NCBI GenBank assembly: GCA_030142985.1
Contig: CP125320.1
Location: 1,059,639-1,123,638 of the forward strand
Reading direction: 5' to 3'
Length of the DNA stretch: 64,000 bases
Source of the DNA: Candidatus Ruthturnera sp. Tsphm01
Lineage (GTDB): Bacteria > Pseudomonadota > Gammaproteobacteria > PS1 > Pseudothioglobaceae
Positions 18,742-25,089 of this stretch are shown piece by piece (position 1 is the stretch's first letter; the number at the start of each line of letters is the position of its first letter). Position numbers and translations under genes: made by a program. Below the pieces are notes generated by a model. The model did no database searches, was not told the origin of the DNA, and saw only the letters and a program-made list of their open reading frames with translations.

Positions 18742-19859
18742 TCGCTCATTTCTTTAATAAATATATCAAATAAACCACTCATATCATGTGGTCCTGGCGA
18801 GGCTTCTGGATGCCCTTGAAAGCCAAATGCTTTTTTATTAACAACACTAATACCTTGAATGGAATTATCAAACAACGAGCGATGTGTCACTTCTAAATCG
18901 TTTGGCATATTGTCCTCTGACACTGAGAATCCATGGTTTTGAGAAGTAATAATCACTTTCTTGGTATGCAAATTTTGCACAGGATGGTTAGCACCATGAT
19001 GACCAAATTTCATCTTTTTCGTTGTTGCACCAACTGCCAAGGATAATAACTGATGACCCAAACAAATACCAAATAACGGCACATCTTTTTCTAATAAGGT
19101 TTGAATACTTTTAATGGCATAATCACAAGGCTCAGGATCGCCCGGTCCATTGGATAAGAATACGCCATCAGGGTTCATCGCTAATATTGTTTCTACTGGT
19201 GTTTGTGCATTAACAACAGTTAGATCACAACCTTTATCTACCAACATCCTCAAAATATTTTTCTTAACGCCATAATCATAAACTACGACTTTAAGTTTAG
19301 CATCTAATTTGTTAAATTTGGTCTCTTCTAACGAATAAGAACCTTGATTAAATTCATATGTCTGAATCGTTGAAACTACTTTTGCCAAATCTATATTTTT
19401 AAGGCCAGAAAACGATTGGGCCTTGGCAATGGCTGCATCTTGGTCAACATCATCACCTGCAACAATACATCCTTTAAGTGTGCCTTGTGTGCGTAGATGG
19501 CGTGTTAATGCACGGGTATCAATGTCACTAATAGCAACAATATGATTTAGTTTTAAGTACTCACCTAAAGACATATTTGAACGCCAATTACTAACCGCTA
19601 AAGGCAAATCACGAATAATTAAACCTGCTGCATGAACCTTGTCTGATTCTTCATCAACTGGATTAGTACCTGTATTGCCAATATGTGGATAAGTCAGTGC
19701 AACAATTTGTTGTGCATACGATGGGTCGGTTAAGATTTCTTGATAACCAGTCATTGAGGTGTTAAATACCACTTCGCCTAAAGTTTCACCATTAACGCCA
19801 ATAGATTTTCCATGAAAAATCTTTCCATCTTCTAATGCTAATAAGGCAACTTGTGACAC
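18738..19859 (-). CDS. carA: Carbamoyl-phosphate synthase small (glutaminase) subunit
   Basis: Class I glutamine amidotransferase that feeds ammonia to CarB. N-terminal domain ([33 protein letters not shown]) and glutaminase domain with nucleophile Cys in [10 protein letters not shown] and the [11 protein letters not shown]is/Glu pair. The open frame extends about 96 codons further upstream but that part is not CarA-like and covers the divergent promoter. I place the start at GTG 19859 ([12 protein letters not shown]), preceded by GGAG six bases away, giving 373 aa against 382 in Escherichia coli. Confidence 0.93.
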   Translation of the reverse strand: MSQVALLALEDGKIFHGKSIGVNGETLGEVVFNTSMTGYQEILTDPSYAQQIVALTYPHIGNTGTNPVDEESDKVHAAGLIIRDLPLAVSNWRSNMSLGEYLKLNHIVAISDIDTRALTRHLRTQGTLKGCIVAGDDVDQDAAIAKAQSFSGLKNIDLAKVVSTIQTYEFNQGSYSLEETKFNKLDAKLKVVVYDYGVKKNILRMLVDKGCDLTVVNAQTPVETILAMNPDGVFLSNGPGDPEPCDYAIKSIQTLLEKDVPLFGICLGHQLLSLAVGATTKKMKFGHHGANHPVQNLHTKKVIITSQNHGFSVSEDNMPNDLEVTHRSLFDNSIQGISVVNKKAFGFQGHPEASPGPHDMSGLFDIFIKEMSE

Positions 19860-19939
19860 CAAATACTCCAGAATGAAAAACTTCGAGAATTTTACCATAT
19901 CATCGCACCACTCTGGCATCCAAATGTACAAACCAAAGT

Positions 19940-19947
19940 GATATAAT
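19940..19947 (+). promoter_or_regulatory. Extended -10 promoter for the HMA protein - thiS pair
   Basis: TGATATAAT contains a perfect TATAAT at 19942-19947 with the TG of an extended -10 at 19939-19940. It lies about 30 bases before the ATG at 19978. No good -35 is visible, as is usual for extended -10 promoters. Confidence 0.5.
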
Positions 19948-19977
19948 AACGCTTTTAAGAACCAAACAAGAGGCGTT

Positions 19978-20247
19978 ATGAAGATAACCGTTGACAATAT
20001 CAAATGTAGTGGCTGTGCAGGCACTATTACTAAAAAATTAACCTCAACTTTTGACACCGAAAATATTGATATCAACATTGGACAAGGTATTATAAATCTT
20101 GACGTAAACGATGCTAGAAAAGCCGAAGTTGTCAAAGTTTTACTCAACCTTGGCTACCCTGAAACCAATTCAGTGCATGGATTTAATTCTGCCAAAGCAA
20201 AAGCAAAATCCTTTGTTTCTTGTGCCATTGGTAAAATGGATACATGA
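19978..20247 (+). CDS. HMA-domain protein (heavy-metal-binding, CopZ-like)
   Basis: 89 aa. The first ~65 residues form a heavy-metal-associated ferredoxin-like domain with the metal loop IKCSGCAGT (Cys10-x2-Cys13) in the usual place after the first strand. A third cysteine lies near the C-terminus ([11 protein letters not shown]) in a tail not seen in CopZ. It probably binds Cu(I) or another soft metal. The stop overlaps the thiS start by 4 bases (ATGA), so the two are translationally coupled; a GAGG ribosome-binding site precedes it. Confidence 0.83.
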   Translation: MKITVDNIKCSGCAGTITKKLTSTFDTENIDINIGQGIINLDVNDARKAEVVKVLLNLGYPETNSVHGFNSAKAKAKSFVSCAIGKMDT

Positions 20248-20444
20248 CACTCACCCTAAATGGGGAGTCGCTAAAGGTAGCTGATAACTTGAACGCACAT
20301 GATTTGATTGTTCAACTAGGTTATGAAAATAAGCGCATTGCACTAGAAATCAATGAAGCCATTATTCCCAAATCCAAACACGCTGAATTTTCCCTAAACG
20401 AAGGTGATAGAATTGAGATTATTAAAGCAGTGGGCGGTGGTTAA
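20244..20444 (+). CDS. thiS: Sulfur carrier protein ThiS
   Basis: 66-aa ubiquitin-fold sulfur carrier that is adenylated and thiocarboxylated at its C-terminal Gly-Gly to deliver sulfur for the thiazole of thiamine. The sequence shows LTLNGESLKV at the start, IALEINEAIIPKS in the middle and ends DRIEIIKAVGGG. Those are ThiS rather than MoaD features. The usual partner thiG is not adjacent; it follows an HMA-domain gene instead. Confidence 0.88.
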   Translation: MTLTLNGESLKVADNLNAHDLIVQLGYENKRIALEINEAIIPKSKHAEFSLNEGDRIEIIKAVGGG

Positions 20445-20465
20445 TTTTTTGGTATGCATGTTAAG

Positions 20466-20491
20466 GATTACACAATCTAGTTTACAAGTTA
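20466..20491. repeat. Solo degenerate end of the IS256-family element
   Basis: This 26-base stretch matches the right terminal repeat of the IS256 element (7023-7048) at 21 of 26 positions, including ACACAATCT and GTTTACA. No transposase or second end is nearby. It fills the short gap between the convergent thiS and PP-loop genes and runs to the PP-loop stop codon, so it is probably the scar of an old insertion. Confidence 0.7.
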
Positions 20492-21535
20492 AACCATCCA
20501 AGTTGGGTTTATTTTATCACTAGCAAATGGCTTAATACTTAATTGTTGTACCACGCCAACATTGAGTTTAACTTCCACATCAACTAACTTTTCTTCTCTT
20601 CCTTGAGAATAGCGTGCTAGTATTTTGGCAGCAATTTGCAAGTCTTCTTGATTTGGCTCGCCATCAATCAATGCTAAAGGACCATTACAACTGGTGGGAT
20701 ATAAATTGGTATATTGGTTGCGGTAGCCTTCTAAAAATTTAACTTCACCTTCTTCACGGGCAATAATCATTTTAAAACGTGGATTTGGGCGAATGTGCCT
20801 ACCAACTTTAAGCATCATTAAATCATCTAGTTGGTAATCACGATTACCGCGCGATTGCCACATATCGACCAATTTATCTGAGTATTGTTTATCAGTTAAG
20901 AAACAACAACCACCTGCAGGTGTGGCGTAATCATCGAACCCATACTTCTTAGCTAAAGCCATTTGTGGCTTGCGCGTGCGCCCTGAAAAATCCAGTAATT
21001 TTTCTCTATCCACCCAGCCTTCAAGTTCTGCCTTGGTGGCTGGCAAATGTTTTGCACATAAAGGCCTTAGGAGTAAATCATTCGCACCTGATTCTGCCTG
21101 GACAATGGGCATGGTTTCTTTACGCTGTGACATAGGGCGTTGACCCATAACTTCGCCTGTAATAATAAAGTCGAATTCATTTTCAAGCATCCACTGTTTG
21201 GCTTTTTTAACCATAAAGCTTTTACAATCTAGGCATGGGTTCATATTTTTGCCATAGCCATGCTTAGGGTTTAAAAGCACATCACGATATTCTTCAATCA
21301 CATCAATAATGTGTAATTTAATATCTAACTGCTCTGCCACCCATAAAGCATTGTTACGTTTTGGCTTGTCTTTTTTTTGCTTACGAATGGCGTGTGTATG
21401 CCCCTCCACACAAAAGCCAGTAAAAAAATTAATGCCCTCTACATGAATGCCTTGATCCAACATTAATTTAGTGCTTAATAGCGAGTCTAGTCCGCCTGAG
21501 ATTAACGATACAGCTTTAATTTGTTTGTTTGTCAT
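20489..21535 (-). CDS. PP-loop ATPase, MnmA/ThiI-like predicted tRNA sulfurtransferase
   Basis: 348 aa. The ATP-pyrophosphatase P-loop SGGLDS is at residues 13-18. Further on are a Cys-x2-Cys pair in NPCLDCKSFM and the stretch ATPAGGCCFLTDKQYSDKL with two adjacent cysteines. This resembles proteins annotated as MnmA-like 2-thiouridylases but it lacks the MnmA C-terminal barrel and is a separate family; RNA thiolation or another sulfur transfer is likely, the substrate unknown. It overlaps prmA by 4 bases and is convergent with thiS. Confidence 0.75.
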   Translation of the reverse strand: MTNKQIKAVSLISGGLDSLLSTKLMLDQGIHVEGINFFTGFCVEGHTHAIRKQKKDKPKRNNALWVAEQLDIKLHIIDVIEEYRDVLLNPKHGYGKNMNPCLDCKSFMVKKAKQWMLENEFDFIITGEVMGQRPMSQRKETMPIVQAESGANDLLLRPLCAKHLPATKAELEGWVDREKLLDFSGRTRKPQMALAKKYGFDDYATPAGGCCFLTDKQYSDKLVDMWQSRGNRDYQLDDLMMLKVGRHIRPNPRFKMIIAREEGEVKFLEGYRNQYTNLYPTSCNGPLALIDGEPNQEDLQIAAKILARYSQGREEKLVDVEVKLNVGVVQQLSIKPFASDKINPTWMV

Positions 21536-22416
21536 GTTTGTTTTCTAATGCCATCTACACGACACCAATCACCTTTTTGTTTAACGTTCAATGTTGAGAA
21601 ATAATGACCATACGCGTCTAAAATCATCTCTACTTGGTTTTGCAAAATGCCAGATAGAACAATTTTTCCGTCTGACTTAATTCGCTTGGAAAAATGCTCG
21701 CATAAACCAACCAAAGGATTGGTCAAGATATTAGCAATCAATAAATCAACTTGATTTAACTCGCCTTCTTCGTCACTGTGTAATACAGTTATTTTAGAAT
21801 CAACATGGTTGGTTTGAATGTTGTTCGTAGTAGCAAGCAGCGCTTGTGGGTCGTTATCAATGGCGATGACTTCTTTTGAGCCTAACTTTGCTGCAGCAAT
21901 CGCCAAAACACCAGTACCTGTGCCATAATCAATCACAGTTAAATCTTTTGGTGGGTTTTGATCTAAATATTGCAAGCATAAATCTGTCGTTTGGTGTGTA
22001 CCTGTACCAAATGCCAAGCCCGGATCCATGTCAATAATAACAGCCTCTTTTGGCAAAGTGGATACATCTTCCCATGAAGGACAAATCCAAATATTTTTAC
22101 CAAATTGCATTTTGTGAAAATATTTTTTGCACTCATTCTCCCAGATACGATTTTTTAGCAGTTCAAAAGAGGTTTGTTCAATATTACAAATTTGCTTTAG
22201 CATCATTTGCACATGCGTTTGTTCGATATCTACATTAAACAAAGCGCTAATTGTCGTATCTTGCCATAAAGGTGTTTCACCCACAGGTGGCTCAAAAATA
22301 GCATCATCAAATGAATCACTAAAAGTAATAGACAAGGCATTCAAGCCCATCAATACTTCAGAGATAAAATCTGCTTGTTTTTTGTTTGTCTTAATAGTGA
22401 GCTGCATCCAATCCAT
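21532..22416 (-). CDS. prmA: Ribosomal protein L11 methyltransferase
   Basis: SAM-dependent enzyme that trimethylates L11. N-terminal substrate-binding domain (about residues 1-55), then a Rossmann methyltransferase with DPGLAFGTGTHQTT and motif I VIDYGTGTGVLAIAAAKLG, followed by the NPPY-type equivalent LIANILTNPL. 294 aa is standard. Start could be MDW or the ATG three codons later. It is the first gene of a two-gene leftward unit with the PP-loop ATPase. Confidence 0.95.
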   Translation of the reverse strand: MDWMQLTIKTNKKQADFISEVLMGLNALSITFSDSFDDAIFEPPVGETPLWQDTTISALFNVDIEQTHVQMMLKQICNIEQTSFELLKNRIWENECKKYFHKMQFGKNIWICPSWEDVSTLPKEAVIIDMDPGLAFGTGTHQTTDLCLQYLDQNPPKDLTVIDYGTGTGVLAIAAAKLGSKEVIAIDNDPQALLATTNNIQTNHVDSKITVLHSDEEGELNQVDLLIANILTNPLVGLCEHFSKRIKSDGKIVLSGILQNQVEMILDAYGHYFSTLNVKQKGDWCRVDGIRKQT

Positions 22417-22453
22417 AGCAAATAAATTATACCCTACAGAGCACTGCTAACAC

Positions 22454-22487
22454 CCCATCAAACACCCTCTTTATAACCTTTGATGGG
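22454..22487. other. Inverted repeat followed by a T run, possible terminator-like hairpin
   Basis: CCCATCAAA (22454-22462) and TTTGATGGG (22479-22487) can form a 9-bp stem with a 16-base loop, followed on the plus strand by TATTTTTAT. It lies in the divergent prmA-tusE spacer. No plus-strand gene ends nearby, so a terminator role is uncertain. Confidence 0.4.
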
Positions 22488-22526
22488 TATTTTTATAAAA
22501 ACCAAGTAAAAAATTAAGGTATTAGG

Positions 22527-22532
22527 TATAAT
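22527..22532 (+). promoter_or_regulatory. Predicted -10 of the tusE promoter
   Basis: A perfect TATAAT lies 35 bases before the tusE start codon, after an AT-rich spacer without a convincing -35 element. Confidence 0.45.
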
Positions 22533-22566
22533 AGGCTCATTTGTTTAACAAAATTACAAGGTAAAA

Positions 22567-22857
22567 ATGGAACTAGAAAGAACAGGCAATGGCTACTTAG
22601 TTGATCCAACAATTTGGACAGAAGACATCATGCATAAAATGGCCAAAGAAGATGACATTGAATTAACTGAAAGTATGATTCATCAAATTCTTGTAGCTAG
22701 AGAGTATTTTGAGGAAAATTCATCAGTACCGCCCATTAGAACCTTTGCCAAAGTTGTCGGCATTGATAAAAAAATCCTATTTAAGGAATGGCTAACTGGT
22801 CCGATGAAACCTATCACTAAATACGGTGGCATGCCTCAACCAACGGGTTGTGTGTAG
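22567..22857 (+). CDS. tusE: TusE/DsrC-family sulfur carrier
   Basis: 96-aa DsrC/TusE family protein. In sulfur oxidizers members carry persulfide sulfur to Dsr or tRNA-thiolation machinery. The conserved C-terminal arm ends in PQPTGCV with the reactive penultimate cysteine (Cys95). The second cysteine of true DsrC, ten residues earlier, is absent: that stretch reads KPITKYGG. This favours a TusE-like or DsrC-paralogue role over the DsrC substrate of sulfite reductase. It is monocistronic, with decayed sequence on its 3' side. Confidence 0.85.
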   Translation: MELERTGNGYLVDPTIWTEDIMHKMAKEDDIELTESMIHQILVAREYFEENSSVPPIRTFAKVVGIDKKILFKEWLTGPMKPITKYGGMPQPTGCV

Positions 22858-22859
22858 AA

Positions 22860-23027
22860 ATTGCCGTCATTTACCAAGACGAGTGAAAAGTGGAGATTTA
22901 TCTCCACTTCTTCATTACACACCCTGATACTATCGGTTAAGGTTTGAATCACTGATATTTTTTCCTTGTCGCTTAAACTGCTCCACTTGTCATAAAGATT
23001 TCTACCCTCTTGTTGCAGTGTATCTGT
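22860..23027 (-). pseudogene. C-terminal remnant of a serine site-specific recombinase
   Basis: The minus strand translates as LQQEGRNLYDKWSSLSDKEK followed by ISVIQTLTDSIRV and EEVEINLHF. The pattern W-x2-L-x4-K-x2-I-I-x3-V-x2-I-x-V-x4-E-I-x-I-x-L is the C-terminal segment of large serine recombinases/resolvases. A TAA lies directly upstream of it in frame and no catalytic domain remains. The palindrome at 22888-22909 is part of this coding remnant. I assign the family by pattern only. Confidence 0.55.
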
Positions 23028-23047
23028 TTAATCCCATACAATAATGG

Positions 23048-23359
23048 AAAACATCCAATATTTCCAAATGTCTGTCTGCTGGTTATGATATTGTCATCTT
23101 GCTTTCAGACGACACAGACCACTTACAGAAACTAGAGGCTAACTTAACTCAAGAGTTTAAAATTGAAGTTAAAAATAGTAAACTTCAATTTTTGAATCCA
23201 CAGCAGGTTATCACTCTTTTGGATGATGTTCGTGCTAGTAGTTCTAACAAGGAAGAAGCTGTTGCAGGTTACAAAGTGAAAGTTAATTATATTCCTAGTA
23301 CAAAGACCGAGCAAAAAATACGAGATGAGTCTATTGCTAGGGTTTTATTGAATAGATAA
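23048..23359 (+). pseudogene. Probable C-terminal remnant of an unknown protein
   Basis: The open frame begins right after a stop without a proper start region (KTSNISKCLSAGYDIVILLS...), continuing with NPQQVITLLDDVRASSS and a basic end. SAGYD-IVILLS looks like an internal beta-strand and helix of a larger protein rather than an N-terminus. The only candidate starts are a TTG at 23099 and similar. I do not recognise the family and suspect a 5'-truncated gene of the decayed island. Confidence 0.45.
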
Positions 23360-23371
23360 CTCTAAAAATAT

Positions 23372-23988
23372 TTACTTTATGATATTTATATATCCTCCTA
23401 AAAATGCTACTGTCAATATACAAAAAATAAAAACTACAGGACTTAAAAATTTGGCTTTAAAAAAGCTACTAAACATGTATACCTCATACCAACCTCCAAT
23501 AGCATATTCGTCAGCCATCGCATAAGACAAATGTCTGAATGAAATTAGACTATTTAATAATATTGAAAAACCAGTTAATAATGTTGATGTAAAAGTAGAT
23601 ATTGCTAAATTTTTTCCATTGTCATTTAATTTACTCCAAAATTCAAAAAACTCTGTATTTTTAGCAAGTGAAGTAATATTTGGGTTTATAGAATCTTGCC
23701 CAAAAAGTGACAATAAAAGCAATATAATTGTAAAAAAAAGAAATTAGTAAAAATTTATGAAAATCTTTATTTTCTATGCATTTTTCACGAAATAATTTTA
23801 TTATGGCAATTGAACTGAGCAATAACGGTAAAAAAGAAAATTGCCATACCTAAACCTTCTTGATCACTATTATTTTGTTTAGGGTCAGAGTCGTAGTGAT
23901 TATTTACAATAGTAGTATTGTTGTTACTATTGTTATGCCCTACGATGTTTTTATTTTTACCAATATTGATATCATTAAATTTACTCAT
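23372..23988 (-). pseudogene. Multi-spanning membrane protein broken by two homopolymer frameshifts
   Basis: The gene starts at 23988 with MSKFNDINIGKNKN and an Asn-rich stretch, reaches GLGMAIFFF and then leaves frame at a run of six T (minus strand, near 23835). Reading one base earlier gives LPLLLSSIAIIKLFREKC and KDFHKFLLISFF up to a run of eight T near 23735. Another one-base change enters the frame TIILLLLSLFGQDS that runs to the stop at 23372. The restored product would be ~205 aa with about four membrane segments. The family is unknown to me. Confidence 0.65.
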
Positions 23989-24077
23989 TATTTAAAAACA
24001 AAACACATACAAATGAAATATTTTATCACTAAAATACACTACATTCTGTATAACTTCTCACACATAAGTTCACATCT

Positions 24078-24410
24078 ATGCAAATACTCTTCTATCGGCT
24101 TAATAATAAATCTCCCGTAGAAGATTTTTTAGACAGCTTGTCATCTAAAGAGACTCAAAAGATTCTTTAGGTATTAAAACTGATAGAAGAGTTAGACAAT
24201 GTTTCAAGCAAGTATTACAAGAAACTTAAAAATGCTGATGATATTATTGAAGTGAGAATTAGTCTTGGAAATAATAGTTTTAGACTTTTGGGTTTTGAAT
24301 ATGGAAATAAGTTTGTGGTATTGACTAACAGCTTTAAGAAAAAAGACCAAAAAGTTTTAAAGTCTGAAATCAATTTGGCAATCAGCAGAAAAAAGGAGTA
24401 TTTAAAATGA
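24078..24410 (+). pseudogene. HigB/RelE-type toxin with an in-frame amber stop
   Basis: Translation gives MQILFYRLNNKSPVEDFLDS, LSSKETQKIL, TAG, then VLKLIEELDN and YYKKLKNADDIIEVRISLG through to KKEYLK. This is the phage-derived Gp49/HigB family (RelE superfamily mRNA interferase), 110 codons long. The stop at codon 31 (24168-24170) stands where the family usually has Trp, so a single TGG-to-TAG change explains it. The stop codon overlaps the antitoxin start by ATGA. Confidence 0.82.
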
Positions 24411-24681
24411 GTGATTTACAAAAATATATTGATAAAAAAAAAGCAAAGATACAGAATTTTACAAAGGTTTTGACAATGGTTATGAGGAGTTTAAAATCGG
24501 CGAAACTTTTAAACAAACCCGTAAAGAGTTAGGGTTGACTCAAGAATATATTGCCAAAAAATTAGGCACTAAAAAATCTTCAATTTCAAGAATTGAAAAT
24601 CACGCTGTGGATATTAAACTCTCGACACTACAAAATTTTGCTCATGCGATGGGTAAAGAAGTAAAAGTAGAGATTATTTAA
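24407..24681 (+). pseudogene. HigA-type XRE antitoxin with a frameshift
   Basis: The gene starts MSDLQKYIDKKKAK and leaves frame just after a nine-A run. One base inserted near 24447 restores DTEFYKGFDNGYEEFKIGET and the HTH domain RKELGLTQEYIAKKLGTKKS and SISRIENHAVDIKLSTLQNFAHAMG, ending at 24681. It follows the toxin gene with a 4-base overlap, the usual toxin-first HigBA order. Both halves of the module are therefore inactivated. Confidence 0.8.
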
Positions 24682-24682
24682 T

Positions 24683-25033
24683 TTACCTACACTTTTCTAA
24701 AATCACAATATCCCTGCTGCTTTTACCAATTTGTTTGGCAAGTTGCTTCTGATTGAGTCCTTGATAAAGTCTTTTGGCTTTTTGTAGTTTTGGTTTTGTG
24801 GTATTGCCGATAAAACAAAACTCTAAAAATTCTGCAAGTGGCGGATAGTATTTAGGTGGGATGTTTTTGATTTTATCATTTTCCCACTGACAAATTGTTG
24901 CGGTATTGACACCAAACTTTTTAGTTAATTGTGATTGTGAGATTTGTTGTTTGGGTTTTTTGTATTTTATGTGCTGACCTAGTGTATTTAAAGGCTGTGT
25001 ATAAAGCAATCTAACCTTTGGCAATAAGTCCAC
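24683..25033 (-). CDS. Helix-turn-helix (XRE-type) protein
   Basis: 116 aa. Residues ~17-70 (PLNTLGQHIKYKKPKQQISQ, then LTKKFGVNTATICQWE and YPPLAEFLEF) form a Cro/CI-type HTH of the kind common in small regulators found in genomic islands. A second HTH-like half follows (YQGLNQKQLAKQIGKSSRDI). It is convergent with the antitoxin relic, one base apart. It may be an intact survivor of the island or itself a decayed fragment. Confidence 0.65.
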   Translation of the reverse strand: MDLLPKVRLLYTQPLNTLGQHIKYKKPKQQISQSQLTKKFGVNTATICQWENDKIKNIPPKYYPPLAEFLEFCFIGNTTKPKLQKAKRLYQGLNQKQLAKQIGKSSRDIVILEKCR

Positions 25034-25089
25034 ACAAGCAACAGGTTGTGTTTAATTCAAGAAAAATTTCCAACTTGAAATTAATACAA

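Noticed and set aside
19860..20147. Upstream extension of the carA reading frame (96 codons)
   Set aside because: It has no CarA similarity and overlaps the divergent promoter and the start of the HMA gene; the GTG at 19859 has a ribosome-binding site and fits the family.
22888..22909. 9-bp perfect inverted repeat with TTTA loop after tusE, a possible terminator
   Set aside because: No T run follows on either strand, and the sequence is explained as part of the coding remnant of a serine recombinase.
25034..25089. Inverted repeat TTCAAG...CTTGAA after alaS as a terminator
   Set aside because: The stem is short and AT-rich with no clear T run; support is too weak to call.
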